Assembly: GCA_049965815.1 (NCBI GenBank)
Contig: JBMFVV010000011.1
Coordinates: 1-47,545 of the forward strand
From: GCA-001856825 sp049965815
Lineage (GTDB): Archaea; Thermoplasmatota; Thermoplasmata; Thermoplasmatales; GCA-001856825
Direction: 5' to 3'
DNA: 47,545 bases
In this document: piece by piece, positions 26,938 to 36,493 of the stretch
Position numbering within the stretch: the stretch's first letter is position 1
How the letters are laid out: every line of letters begins with the position of its first letter
Notes under the pieces: model-generated
Database searches by the model: none
What the model was told of the DNA's origin: nothing
Seen by the model: the letters and a program-made list of their open reading frames with translations, nothing else
Position numbers and translations under genes: made by a program

Positions 26938-28608
26938 TCAATTCAGGATTTTGAAAATTATCAGAGAAAGAGCGATTGAAAAAAATATGGTTGTAACGCT
27001 CAAAACCTTTGCCTTGTTGACAGAACTTCTAATCACTTTATTCAGCTTCTCCCACTGATTTTCACCAGCAACCTTGAGCCAAACATCTCTCTTCACGTAT
27101 TCAAATCCTGCTTCTTTTTTGATCTGACTTTTGCTCTCCAGTTCCTTGACAATTTTCACTATTTCTTCGTGGTTGCAAAATGTGCCTACAGGGTTGACGT
27201 TCAATCCATTCGTGTTGACAGCGTGATTATCTGTCGTGCACACTAAGACCCTGTCATAATCTGGAAGTGCACTTTCAATCTTCTGCCTCAAATCATACCT
27301 CATGTTGTTTCCGTCAATGAGGACAATGGCCATGTTCTTTGCACCAATGGTTAAAGAGACAAATGAGATGCCAGCAGGTCCGATGTCCCTTGATTCTGGG
27401 GTCACGTTACTCTGGGCTACTATCATGGTCTTCTTGTTTTTCCTACCTTTCACTGCCTGTTCCACTTCTTCAAGCAGGTAAGAAACGTCCGTGAGCTCCA
27501 CCGGGTCGTCCATATTGTTGTCATGCTGATCCACTGCGACTGCCCACCTAAGTCCACTAGTTTTTGCCTTTCTGACAATCCTTCTTCCTTCTGATATCTT
27601 GACATCGTCAAACCTTGGATCATCCGGAGAAAGGAAGAATATTCCACCATCTCCTATCGGCAGAAATGTAATGTACTTACCAAAGAATGGTTCATAACAA
27701 TAGCTGAATTTATGTCCATTCTCGTCAAGTACTTTCGATATTTTCTCAATTTCAGAGTCTCCGGCACAGTTGTCATCGTGAGTGGTCGTTGTGTGGAAGA
27801 CTAGTAGATTTTGATCTGTATGCCTCTTCTGCAGTCTTGCTGTTATGTTTGAGCTCCCAAGATCCCCCAACGGTCCCGGATGAACGTATGGAAATACCAT
27901 CGTGAACCCCTGGTTCTCTGATTTCACTCTCAACAGAGAGACCTCCCTAGGAGCAAGAGTAGTATACATATCTTCGAAGAAATTCTTGAGTATTGTGTTG
28001 TAAGAAATATCAGATGTCACGGTATTCATAAATTCCCTGAGTATCTTCATCGGGTCGGCGCTAAATTCCTTCGCGAATCCGGATACAGACAGTTTTACAA
28101 ATAGATTTGACGCCAGTGAATAGACTATTGAAGAGATGATCAGTGGTGCAATGAAGATGGCATACTTTGGCGCTATTATTGCAACAAAGATCGAGAAGAA
28201 GAGAGAAAACGATATAGCTATTAAGTGAACTATCACGAGATTCTTTCCAGCAAACGCAACATATATCATAGTTCTTAAGAAAGGGACGGTCGTAATGGCC
28301 AGTAGGAGTGCTACTGGTGGTTGGAGGAAGTGGAATGCTATGACTATTAAATAAAACAGTATTGCAATATACAAACTCACCAGGTTCAGGAACAGTACCC
28401 TATTGACAGGAAATCTGAATTTCAGAATTCTGGGGGATGCCAGGTCCCATAGGATGATGCTTATCAACGACAGAGAGAATATTAGAGTGAACCTCAGGTC
28501 ACGGGAGGAGAAGTAAAATATAGGGACAAGGAGAATTAAGACAGGTATAGCGAGATATGATTTTGGAGAGTGAAATGCAAGCCTCCTTAGCCTTTGGGTT
28601 TCATTCAA
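26938..28608 (-). CDS. DUF2070 membrane protein
   Basis: The 556-residue protein has about six to seven hydrophobic segments in its first 190 residues and one C-terminal membrane anchor (about 530-553). Between them is a soluble domain with histidine/aspartate-rich motifs: YVHPGPLGDLGSSN, TTTHDDNCAGDSE, CTTDNHAVNTNG. These are characteristic of the archaeal DUF2070 family, whose function is not known; the conserved H/D residues suggest a metal-dependent hydrolase or cyclase-like activity. It is the fourth gene of the radical SAM-glycosyltransferase operon, so envelope or lipid chemistry is a reasonable inference. Confidence 0.85.
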   Translation of the reverse strand: MNETQRLRRLAFHSPKSYLAIPVLILLVPIFYFSSRDLRFTLIFSLSLISIILWDLASPRILKFRFPVNRVLFLNLVSLYIAILFYLIVIAFHFLQPPVALLLAITTVPFLRTMIYVAFAGKNLVIVHLIAISFSLFFSIFVAIIAPKYAIFIAPLIISSIVYSLASNLFVKLSVSGFAKEFSADPMKILREFMNTVTSDISYNTILKNFFEDMYTTLAPREVSLLRVKSENQGFTMVFPYVHPGPLGDLGSSNITARLQKRHTDQNLLVFHTTTTHDDNCAGDSEIEKISKVLDENGHKFSYCYEPFFGKYITFLPIGDGGIFFLSPDDPRFDDVKISEGRRIVRKAKTSGLRWAVAVDQHDNNMDDPVELTDVSYLLEEVEQAVKGRKNKKTMIVAQSNVTPESRDIGPAGISFVSLTIGAKNMAIVLIDGNNMRYDLRQKIESALPDYDRVLVCTTDNHAVNTNGLNVNPVGTFCNHEEIVKIVKELESKSQIKKEAGFEYVKRDVWLKVAGENQWEKLNKVIRSSVNKAKVLSVTTIFFSIALSLIIFKILN

Positions 28609-28639
28609 TCGAATCGTAGGTAAATGAAGACTTTGTTAT

Positions 28640-29641
28640 TTATTTTGTCACCATATAATGGATTGAAAGAGAACCTATAATCAGATTGAAGTAGAATGTG
28701 ACAAAACGCCACAATATGACGAACGCTACGATCCTTCCATCAGGTAAAAACGGCGAGAATGTGGCTATCATGAGTATTTCCATTATTCCTGCAGACCCCG
28801 GGGTCACAGGAATCAGCGAGATAAGGACTAGTATGACCTGTATGAATATGACATCTAGGAGGTCTGGAACCACACCAAAGCCTATCATCAACACGGCAGG
28901 TATCATAAAAGTTGACAACCAGAGTAAAGATGTTATTGCTACACCCAGGACTAGTGCAAAAGGATGCTGAAGGAAAATCTTCTTGGTGGAGGATGCATAC
29001 GTCTCAATCTGCTCAAATACCTTGGGAAGTGACTCCTCATACTTCTTCCCCTTCTTATCAAATCTTTTTGCCACCCGACTGATCCAGGCTGTGAATCTTT
29101 TCATCACGGAGCTAGCACCCATTGAAACGAGCAGAAAACCTATGAATATGGCTAGAATAATTATACCAACCATTCCTAGGATTCGAAGGTTACCTTTGAG
29201 AACTTCTAGTCCTGAAAGGATGGCGAAAGCAAAAACACCAATGAAGAATATGGAATCGAACCCACGTTCACCGAGTGCAATTGCTGTAGCTGTTCCAGCT
29301 GGTTCCCCGTAATCTATCAGCTTCTTTATTCTTACAGGTTCTCCTCCTACATATCCTGGAGTTATGGATGCAGCGAATAGGGAGGTTATAACTGCAATGA
29401 ACGTTTTATAGAAGGGTATTTTGTAGCCATTCGTTCGTGAAAGCAGCTTGATTCTTAGGGCCCAGAAGAGGAATGATACAACTTGGAGTGTTATAGCCAG
29501 CAGAAAGTAGATGATAAAGTTCGATGGCAGATTTGAGAATGTTCTGATCAGGGTATAAGGTCCATATACGATAATGAAAATGAAAAGTGTTATGGCGGAG
29601 ACAGCAATTCCAAGAAATTTGCTACCCGACTTTAGATTCAA
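28640..29641 (-). CDS. LPG-synthase-TM/UPF0104 family membrane protein
   Basis: The 333-residue protein has about eight membrane segments and the family motif SITPGYVGGEPVRIKKL (about 92-108), with PVTPGSAGIMEIL near the end. This is the UPF0104/COG0392 fold, also known from the membrane part of lysyl-phosphatidylglycerol synthase and thought to flip or modify lipids. It overlaps the upstream glycosyltransferase gene by 20 bases. The pairing suggests a glycolipid made on the cytoplasmic face and moved across the membrane, which is inference. Confidence 0.85.
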   Translation of the reverse strand: MNLKSGSKFLGIAVSAITLFIFIIVYGPYTLIRTFSNLPSNFIIYFLLAITLQVVSFLFWALRIKLLSRTNGYKIPFYKTFIAVITSLFAASITPGYVGGEPVRIKKLIDYGEPAGTATAIALGERGFDSIFFIGVFAFAILSGLEVLKGNLRILGMVGIIILAIFIGFLLVSMGASSVMKRFTAWISRVAKRFDKKGKKYEESLPKVFEQIETYASSTKKIFLQHPFALVLGVAITSLLWLSTFMIPAVLMIGFGVVPDLLDVIFIQVILVLISLIPVTPGSAGIMEILMIATFSPFLPDGRIVAFVILWRFVTFYFNLIIGSLSIHYMVTK

Positions 29642-30692
29642 TTAATTCACCATATATAGACTCCAGCATGTCTGCAGTTGTCTGTATGGAGTAGTTCCTG
29701 CTGGATTTATAGGCATTTTCGGAATATTTCTTCAGGTCCATACCATCCAGTTCCCGCAGTTTATTTGCTAATGCCTTTGCATCCCCATAGCTCACAAACC
29801 ATCCGTTGAAGTTGTCCCTTAAAATCCCGATCTCCCTGGTATCTGAAGAGCCGATGACAGGGGTGCCTGACGCCATGGCCTCGATGAATACCACTCCGAA
29901 TGTTTCTGCCCTTGAAGGCGTCACAAGAATCTTTGCATCCCTCAGCAGTTCGATCTTTTCTTCCTCCGTCACATAACCGAGATACTCTATGTTCTTGTAT
30001 TTCTGGGAATAATCCATCACCGTCCCCTTCAGCGGGCCTGTACCGGCTATCTTGAATTTCTTGTCGGGGAGCTCAGAGGCTGCGCCAAGAACTTCCATTA
30101 CCCCCTTATCCCTTGTCAGTCTCCCCACGAAAAAGTAGTAATCGTGCTTCCTGTCACTAAAAATGAATTTGCTCAGGTCTATTCCGACGGGAACTATCCT
30201 TGAATCATTACCAAAGGTCTTGAGGTAATCAGCGACCAGTTTAGACGGTGAGATAACCATATCAAGCTTCCGGTAAAGGTGCATATTGTACTGGAATCCT
30301 ATATTGAGAATGCTCTTGATGAATGGAAACTTGATTGTATTGTCCATGTTCACGAAATCCGTATGGTAGGTACCTAGTGTTGGGATGTTCCTCTTTCTTG
30401 CAAACCTGTAACCCATCGTACCGGCTGTGAACGGAGTGTGTATATGTACAACCTGAGGGTTGAAACGCTCGAGATCACGGTACATCTCGTAAACCGGAAT
30501 TCCGATCCTATATTCCTTGTACAGCGGAAACTTGTAGGATGGCAGCCCGAATACTCCATCATTATTTGAAAAAACGGTGTAGACCCTAACCGAATGCCCC
30601 CTTCTTTCCAGTTCAGCCTTGTAATCCACTAAATGATTTGCAACACCGTCAGCTATCGGGTGGTACGTATCGCTGCATAGGGCTATTCGCAT
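29622..30692 (-). CDS. GT4-type glycosyltransferase
   Basis: The 356-residue protein has the two-Rossmann GT-B fold of family GT4. The N-terminal SDTYHPIADGVANH acceptor loop is that of diacylglycerol or lipid glycosyltransferases, HIHTPFTAG follows, and the C-terminal domain has VGRLTRDKG and the EX7E donor motif within ETFGVVFIEAMASGTPVIG. It is closest in style to enzymes that add glucose or mannose to membrane lipids; the sugar is not predictable. It overlaps the upstream radical SAM gene by 44 bases and the downstream membrane protein gene by 20. Confidence 0.9.
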   Translation of the reverse strand: MRIALCSDTYHPIADGVANHLVDYKAELERRGHSVRVYTVFSNNDGVFGLPSYKFPLYKEYRIGIPVYEMYRDLERFNPQVVHIHTPFTAGTMGYRFARKRNIPTLGTYHTDFVNMDNTIKFPFIKSILNIGFQYNMHLYRKLDMVISPSKLVADYLKTFGNDSRIVPVGIDLSKFIFSDRKHDYYFFVGRLTRDKGVMEVLGAASELPDKKFKIAGTGPLKGTVMDYSQKYKNIEYLGYVTEEEKIELLRDAKILVTPSRAETFGVVFIEAMASGTPVIGSSDTREIGILRDNFNGWFVSYGDAKALANKLRELDGMDLKKYSENAYKSSRNYSIQTTADMLESIYGELIESKVG

Positions 30693-31599
30693 TAGGAGTC
30701 GAGTGTCCGATATTTTTACGATTATAAAGATATATCCTAGTTACTAGTTTAGCCTGCTCAAAAACGTTCTTCATTGATGGCTCCCTGAAGCATTGAATGA
30801 AGCAGTCGTTGCACGTATTGGTATAGTCATCCCATTTCTTGTTCGAGTTCAACTTCTTTGTTGTTTTGTAGAAGCATGGATAGACGTCTCCGTGGTAATC
30901 GGCATAGAAGACCTCTTCACCTGCCCTGCATCTCTGAACATCCTTCTTATCTATCCAGTCTACCGCTTCCTTGTAGTATGTTCTTGTATTCCCGAACTTG
31001 TATTCCTTGTAATGATCAAATGCAAAATTGAATGCCTCCTTTATCTGTTCATTCTGTACCGGTACCTTCTCATAATAATAGGAGCTGTTATCAGGGAAAC
31101 ACATAGAAACCGGAAGTCCTAGTTCATTGTTCACATAATTAGCGTAATCGCCTATCTTATTGTAGTTGAAGTCTGTCACAAGTATATTTGAGGTCAGAAC
31201 CTTCACCTTTGGTTTAAGGTATCTCATGCTCTCCACAACAACATCGAATATTTTCCTGCCCCTGTACTCGTTGTGCAGCTCTGGAATATGACTATCAAGG
31301 CTAATTGTTGCTGCGTCCAGGTATGGATATATTTTGCTCAGGACGAATTTGTTCGTTCCGTTTGTTGCTATGTGCGTAATAAACTTGTGCTCCTTCAGCG
31401 TCTTCATGATTCTCACAATATCTGGATGTAATGTTGGTTCGCCGCCGGTAACGGAGACTATTTTCACCTTATTGTATTTCATCTCTTCCACGAAATCTTC
31501 TATCTTATCCTTTGGGAAGAGAACGTTTCCTTCGAAAGCGTTGCATCCCTTGCATAAAAGATTACACTTGAAATCAATGTTCCAGATGACTGTTTTCAT
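30649..31599 (-). CDS. Radical SAM protein with SPASM-like cysteines
   Basis: C12, C16 and C19 (CX3CX2C) bind the 4Fe-4S cluster that cleaves S-adenosylmethionine, with GGEPTLH as the SAM-binding motif. The C-terminal part has further cysteines (CRAG, YPCFY, CNDCFIQC) that could hold an auxiliary cluster as in SPASM/Twitch enzymes. The substrate is unknown. As first gene of an operon with a glycosyltransferase, a lipid-flipping-type membrane protein and DUF2070, it could modify a lipid or its headgroup. ATTAAAATATAAATAAAT just upstream is a good promoter. Confidence 0.85.
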   Translation of the reverse strand: MKTVIWNIDFKCNLLCKGCNAFEGNVLFPKDKIEDFVEEMKYNKVKIVSVTGGEPTLHPDIVRIMKTLKEHKFITHIATNGTNKFVLSKIYPYLDAATISLDSHIPELHNEYRGRKIFDVVVESMRYLKPKVKVLTSNILVTDFNYNKIGDYANYVNNELGLPVSMCFPDNSSYYYEKVPVQNEQIKEAFNFAFDHYKEYKFGNTRTYYKEAVDWIDKKDVQRCRAGEEVFYADYHGDVYPCFYKTTKKLNSNKKWDDYTNTCNDCFIQCFREPSMKNVFEQAKLVTRIYLYNRKNIGHSTPNANSPMQRYVPPDS

Positions 31600-31617
31600 T
31601 GCCCATTGAGATGATAT

Positions 31618-31640
31618 TAAAATATAAATAAATTTGAGTT
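31618..31640 (-). promoter_or_regulatory. Promoter of the radical SAM-glycosyltransferase operon
   Basis: An A/T-only block with TATAAAT-like sequence lies 20-40 bases upstream of the radical SAM start, in the gap behind hemB. It suggests this operon has its own promoter rather than reading through from the haem genes. Confidence 0.45.
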
Positions 31641-31650
31641 TTGAAAGCTA

Positions 31651-32607
31651 CTAACTTCCTTCCCTCTTAAGTATGTACTCAGTGAAGTAGCTTATGACTA
31701 TATCTGCACCGGCCCTGAATATAGAGCTGATGGACTCGTCCACGACTGCGTCTAGATCTATTATTCCATTCTTAGCTGCTGACATTATCATCGAGTATTC
31801 CGCACTTACGCTGTATGCAGCTATGGGCAGAAGGAACCTGTTCCTTGCCTCCCTTATGAGGTCAAGGTAGAAGAGAGCTGGCTTGACCATTATGGAGTCA
31901 GCGCCCTCTTCAATGTCAAGTTCCATTTCCCTGATTGCTTCCCTTGCATTATTGTAAGGCATCTGATACGTTCTCCTGTCTCCGAACGAAGGGACAGAAA
32001 AAACAGCTTCCCTGAACGGAGAATACATTGAGCTCGCGAATTTAGCACTGTATGCTAGGATGAGTGTGTCCTCGAATCCTTCAGAGTCAAGGTCCTTCCT
32101 TATTCTGCCAACCTGGCCATCCATCATGCCTGAAGGTGCAACACCATCAACGCCCGCCTCTGCGTAACTCTTTGCAATCTTACCATATATCTCAAGAGTA
32201 GAATCGTTGTCAATCTTCTTCCCCTTGACAATTCCGCAATGTCCGTGGTCAGTATATTCGCAGAGGCATAGATCTGTGAACACAACCAGGTCCGTCTCCT
32301 TCTTTATCTCTCTCACTGCTTTCTGGATTATCCCGTTTCTATCGTATGATGCAGAGCCTGTGGAATCTTTGTGATCAGGTACGCCGAAGAGTAGGATAGT
32401 TTTGATGCCTATGTCCTCGTATTCCTTCACCTTCGCTGTAACGTCATTCAACGGAAACCTGAAAATGTTTGGCATATTCTTGATTTCTACCGGTTTTGAG
32501 ATATTTTCGTCAATAAACAATGGCATTATCAGCTTTCCAGTTCTCATTTCTGATTCTGAAAAGACTTTCCTCACTTCAGCCGACTTTCTTAATCTTCTTA
32601 GCCTCAT
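31651..32607 (-). CDS. hemB: Porphobilinogen synthase HemB
   Basis: The enzyme condenses two 5-aminolevulinates to porphobilinogen. The catalytic lysines are K189 (AYSAKFAS) and K242 (MVKPALFYLD). DLCLCEYTDHGHCG places C114, C116 and C124 as in the zinc-dependent form of the enzyme. The 318 residues are normal length. The gene overlaps hemA by 32 bases and is the last of the hem run, before a promoter for the next operon. Confidence 0.96.
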   Translation of the reverse strand: MRLRRLRKSAEVRKVFSESEMRTGKLIMPLFIDENISKPVEIKNMPNIFRFPLNDVTAKVKEYEDIGIKTILLFGVPDHKDSTGSASYDRNGIIQKAVREIKKETDLVVFTDLCLCEYTDHGHCGIVKGKKIDNDSTLEIYGKIAKSYAEAGVDGVAPSGMMDGQVGRIRKDLDSEGFEDTLILAYSAKFASSMYSPFREAVFSVPSFGDRRTYQMPYNNAREAIREMELDIEEGADSIMVKPALFYLDLIREARNRFLLPIAAYSVSAEYSMIMSAAKNGIIDLDAVVDESISSIFRAGADIVISYFTEYILKREGS

Positions 32608-33799
32608 ATCTGGAAAAGTTTTCGTTCAATATCATCTCCATATTAGCTACTGTTTCTGATGATCTGATGTCTTTCGCGTTCTTTATACCATTGATAACAA
32701 ATCCAAGCAGCTTGTTCCTGGTCGATTCGAGACCCTTCCTGACCATATCAGAATTAGCTCTGTCATATGGTTTCTTTTCGAAAAACTTCATCTCCTCTTC
32801 AATCACCCTGTTGGAGTAATCGAATATCTTCTTCAGAAGTTCTTCCTTTTCAGCACTCATAAGTTTCTTCGAAAATTTCTCAAACTCTGCGTTGACTGTT
32901 TTAAGGCTCTTCGTGGCATAATCGCTAGTCTTGTCATTATTAGAAACGATAAATTCGGAGAGAGATTCCATGTTAACGAGCTTTACTCCCTTTGGAACAT
33001 CATTAGAAACATTCGGAGGGACTCCGAGATCTAGTACTACCTTGATTTTTGATCCGTAAATGTCATTGCGCCTCAGCAGAACGTCTTCGGATTTAGTTGC
33101 TGTGATGACAACGTCGTATGATTTCCATTTTTTCCTGTCAAAATCTTCAATAGGGGCACCAAATGCCTTAGAAATCTCCATTGCCTTGTCCGGGGTTCTG
33201 TTGCATATAGAAAACTTGGTACCATTTCTTGATAGGACGCTTGATATCTGTGTACCGAGATCTCCAGCACCTATTACCAATACTTTCTGCCCTGGTTGTA
33301 TTTTTATCTGGCTCAGGGCTTCTCCCGCTACGCTCCTGGCATGTTGGCCATTCCCATTCTCCCTTCTTGCCTTCCTGCCTACCTCGAGAGACTTCCTCAC
33401 TACCTCATTCAGATTGGAACCTGATAATCCATTCTTTTTAGAGACATCCCAGGCCTCCCTTACCTGTGCAAGTATTTCATTCTCTCCTATCACCATAGAA
33501 TCAAGACCAGCGGAAACAAGAAATAGGTGTTTTATTGCATCCAAGCCGTGAACCACCGTGTGTTTAAGGGATTTGTCATTTATGAAATCTTCAAGGAAAT
33601 CTACCGTCTCTCTGTCTCCCGGATAGAAATATATCTCAAACCTGTTACAGGTCCAGAGCACTAGAGCTTCCTGGATCCTTTCATTCTTTTTTATGTAAGC
33701 ATACACTTCTTCTAACTGGAATTCTTTTATTGTTGAGAAGTAGAGCGAGCCAAGGTCTCCATAACTGACCCTTATAAGGAATATACCACCTTTCTCCAA
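32576..33799 (-). CDS. hemA: Glutamyl-tRNA reductase HemA
   Basis: HemA reduces glutamyl-tRNA to glutamate-1-semialdehyde, committing glutamate to tetrapyrroles. C51 in LVLWTCNRFEIY is the catalytic cysteine; GLDSMVIGENEILAQVREA is the family signature; VLVIGAGDLGTQ is the NADPH Rossmann site; a C-terminal helical dimerisation region follows. At 407 residues it is complete. HemL, encoded in the same run, takes the product. Confidence 0.96.
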   Translation of the reverse strand: MEKGGIFLIRVSYGDLGSLYFSTIKEFQLEEVYAYIKKNERIQEALVLWTCNRFEIYFYPGDRETVDFLEDFINDKSLKHTVVHGLDAIKHLFLVSAGLDSMVIGENEILAQVREAWDVSKKNGLSGSNLNEVVRKSLEVGRKARRENGNGQHARSVAGEALSQIKIQPGQKVLVIGAGDLGTQISSVLSRNGTKFSICNRTPDKAMEISKAFGAPIEDFDRKKWKSYDVVITATKSEDVLLRRNDIYGSKIKVVLDLGVPPNVSNDVPKGVKLVNMESLSEFIVSNNDKTSDYATKSLKTVNAEFEKFSKKLMSAEKEELLKKIFDYSNRVIEEEMKFFEKKPYDRANSDMVRKGLESTRNKLLGFVINGIKNAKDIRSSETVANMEMILNENFSRYEAKKIKKVG

Positions 33800-33835
33800 T
33801 TCACCGCACCTAAATCTGAAGTGCAGACTATTTAT

Positions 33836-34486
33836 TTACCTTTTCGCGGAGAGTACCCTTATGATTCCAGCAATGTCAGGTTCATCAAAAGTTTTAACTG
33901 GTTCGTACCCCAATTCCTTCATCGTTTCCTTAGTCGGGTTACCGATTGCATACAGTTCCTTATGCTCTAGCAACTCCATCGCGCGCTCCTGCAGGATCCT
34001 GAATGACCTGGATGACCCCACAAGGATCTTTTGCACCTTTTTCAGGGGTTGAAAGTCCACTTCGTCGTTTTCCTTAATTTCGTAAGCTGTAGTTATTTTG
34101 ACATTGATGCCGGCATTCTTGAGCCGCTTCATGAATTTCTCCGATACCTGGTCACTGGACACAATATGAACAGACCTTTCCGATCTGATAAGTAATTCTG
34201 CCAGACCATTTGTGTTCTGTTGAACTGGAACCAGCGCCTTTCGTGAATATATCCTTTCCAGGTAGTCTGCAGTCTGCTTTCCGATGCAATATATATCTTT
34301 GTCTCCCAAAGAAATATTAGACATCTTCAGAGCGATCACTCCCCGCTTTGATGTCAGCACCAGAGGTTCGTTAATTTTCCCTATGCTGGAAATATCCTTG
34401 TAGACTATCCTCAGAACAGGTATCTGTACAACGCCATCTAGCTCTATTTCTAGTGGCGCACCTACATAAGCAACCTTATGTTCCAA
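33836..34486 (-). CDS. hemD: Uroporphyrinogen-III synthase HemD
   Basis: HemD closes the linear tetrapyrrole with inversion of ring D. The family is poorly conserved, but the 216-residue two-domain layout fits, with SKRGVIALK, CIGKQTADYLE, HIVSSDQVSEKFMKRL and YAIGNPTKETMKELGYEP. It starts inside the 3' end of hemC (11-base overlap). The order hemL-hemC-hemD-hemA-hemB supports the call strongly. Confidence 0.88.
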   Translation of the reverse strand: MEHKVAYVGAPLEIELDGVVQIPVLRIVYKDISSIGKINEPLVLTSKRGVIALKMSNISLGDKDIYCIGKQTADYLERIYSRKALVPVQQNTNGLAELLIRSERSVHIVSSDQVSEKFMKRLKNAGINVKITTAYEIKENDEVDFQPLKKVQKILVGSSRSFRILQERAMELLEHKELYAIGNPTKETMKELGYEPVKTFDEPDIAGIIRVLSAKR

Positions 34487-35321
34487 GTATATCCCTCATT
34501 TTCTTGATATCAGATTCCTCTATCGTGTCTTTGAATGACAAATCAAATCTCCTATCCTCATTTGCATATGCAAACTTAACTATACCCTGGGACCTGATTG
34601 CCCTTATGCTTGTTGCGAGATTGCACCCCAGCTCCAGTCTTACCATAAGGTCTCTCTCCCTTGAAGCTTCCCATAATGCATTCTTATCCTGGATACCCTT
34701 AAGGACCTGCCCTATCTCGCTTCCTCGTTTCGTAACTACAGCTATGAAACCCTGGTTGGGGTCTGGAGGACAGATTTCTTCGCTTATAACCTCTCCCGGC
34801 GGGGTGATGCCCATTCTATCCAGCGCTGCCTTTGCCACTACTATAGAACCTACCTCTCCATTTGCCCATTTCCTTATGCGAGAGTCAATATTGCCACGCA
34901 TGTCAATGAATTTGAGGCCCTTATTGTGGAGGGCAAGAAACATCCTCCTCCTTATTGAGCTGGAGCCTACAGTTCCGAAGAAATTTGAAATAGTGACGTT
35001 GGAAACAAAGTAATCTCTTGGGTCCGCCCGCTGCGAATAGTAGCTTATCTCCAGTTCTGGGCCAATATCATTTGGTATATCTTTCGCTGAGTGCACTGCA
35101 GCATCGACTTTTCCCTCCAGTATAGCTTCATTCAGTCGCTTCACAAATACACCTTGCTCATTCATCTTGTAGAGAGGAGTATGCGTATCATTCTCACCGT
35201 GCGACTTTATTTCAACGGCTCTGCACACTATCCCGTGCGACTGCAGTATATTCGATAATATATCGTACTGTATCAATGCAAGTTTAGATCCCCTCGTAGC
35301 AATCCTCAGGCTGCTTTCCAT
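34476..35321 (-). CDS. hemC: Hydroxymethylbilane synthase HemC
   Basis: HemC joins four porphobilinogens on a dipyrromethane cofactor. C233 in LELGCNLA holds the cofactor, and the N-terminal RIATRGSKLAL, HSAKDIP (catalytic aspartate D81) and SSIRRR motifs are present. The 281 residues are on the short side of the family, with the third domain reduced at the C-terminus. It overlaps hemL by 16 bases. Confidence 0.95.
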   Translation of the reverse strand: MESSLRIATRGSKLALIQYDILSNILQSHGIVCRAVEIKSHGENDTHTPLYKMNEQGVFVKRLNEAILEGKVDAAVHSAKDIPNDIGPELEISYYSQRADPRDYFVSNVTISNFFGTVGSSSIRRRMFLALHNKGLKFIDMRGNIDSRIRKWANGEVGSIVVAKAALDRMGITPPGEVISEEICPPDPNQGFIAVVTKRGSEIGQVLKGIQDKNALWEASRERDLMVRLELGCNLATSIRAIRSQGIVKFAYANEDRRFDLSFKDTIEESDIKKMRDILGT

Positions 35322-36493
35322 AGTCTCTTCGCTTCCTCTCCAAGGAATTCGAACGCTTCCTTCACTTCCTTTTCACCGTGCTCAAAGCTAATGAATATTG
35401 TTTCATCATAGGAGGGGGCCAAAAATATTCCATTGTCTAGTGCTCTCTCAAAGAACCTGAAGTAGAGATCCTTCCTTGATTTAAGCACATCGGAAGCCCT
35501 CATTACGCTTCCGTCTGTGAAAAATATGGACAGCATACCAGTTTGCGAATTCACCGCAAGTCCAGATTCTGAAAGACCCCTCACTGCGGTATCTGTAAGC
35601 TTCTCCAAATGAGAATAGTCCTTTGTAGACAGTATTTCCAGAGTCTCAAGACCCGCAGCTACTGAGACTGGATTTCCAGAGAATGTACCTGCCTGTGAAA
35701 ATGAACCTGATGGTCTCACTTCCCCCATAATATCTTCCTTCCCGCCGAAGGCCGCCAGGGGCAAGCCACCTCCTATTATCTTTGCAAACGTAGCAAGGTC
35801 GGGTTCCAGTTTCATTTTACGGTAATACGGGTAGAATCCTGTCCGATAACCGGTAATGACCTCATCAAAAATCAACAACGTACCTGTCCTTTCTGTTATC
35901 TCTCTTACCCCCGCCAGGAAATCTTCCGCAGGAGGAATGACCCCTATGTTTCCCATTACAGGTTCTACGATGAAGCACGCATATTCCCTTGTGGAAAGCT
36001 TTTCAGCTACAGAATCTGGGCTATTGAATTCAACGGACTCAACTAGATCAGAATCGAAATTGAATGGATGTGTTCCATGGTAACCGCCCCTAACCTTCAA
36101 AACCTTCTTCCTTCCAGTGTGGTGCATTGCGAGTCTTATGGAGTGCATCGTTGCCTCCGTTCCCGAATTGACCAGTCGCACCTTTTCCAAATCTGCTGAT
36201 TTTGTCAAAACCTCACCAAACTTGACTTCAAGTTCTGTCGGAGCACCGAAAACTGTTCCATTTTGTACTGTTTCCGCTATTCTCTTAACGACCCTATCAG
36301 GTGAGTGACCAAGAATTAGTGGGCCATACGCCAGGAGAAAGTCGATATATGCCTTATCATCCACGTCCCATATAAGCGACCCTTTACCCTTCTTGATGAA
36401 CCTGGGATATGGAGGATAATACCTGACCGGGCTGTTTACCCCCTTTGGAAAAACCTTTGTTGACCTCTCGAACAGATTTTTACTATTCTTCAG
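35306..36493 (-). CDS. hemL: Glutamate-1-semialdehyde aminotransferase HemL (probable CTG start)
   Basis: HemL moves an amino group within glutamate-1-semialdehyde to give 5-aminolevulinate. The PLP lysine is K238 in TFAKIIGGG, with FDEVITGYR and AGTFSGNPVS also present. The longest frame with an ATG/GTG/TTG start begins at GTG 36364 but would lack the conserved N-terminus. Translation upstream reads NLFERSTKVFPKGVNSPVRY, exactly the normal HemL start, and the only sensible initiator is a CTG (36493-36491). It overlaps the previous gene's stop as CTGA and has GGGGTG five bases before it. The full protein would be 395 residues, still slightly short for the family. Confidence 0.92.
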   Translation of the reverse strand: MKNSKNLFERSTKVFPKGVNSPVRYYPPYPRFIKKGKGSLIWDVDDKAYIDFLLAYGPLILGHSPDRVVKRIAETVQNGTVFGAPTELEVKFGEVLTKSADLEKVRLVNSGTEATMHSIRLAMHHTGRKKVLKVRGGYHGTHPFNFDSDLVESVEFNSPDSVAEKLSTREYACFIVEPVMGNIGVIPPAEDFLAGVREITERTGTLLIFDEVITGYRTGFYPYYRKMKLEPDLATFAKIIGGGLPLAAFGGKEDIMGEVRPSGSFSQAGTFSGNPVSVAAGLETLEILSTKDYSHLEKLTDTAVRGLSESGLAVNSQTGMLSIFFTDGSVMRASDVLKSRKDLYFRFFERALDNGIFLAPSYDETIFISFEHGEKEVKEAFEFLGEEAKRLWKAA

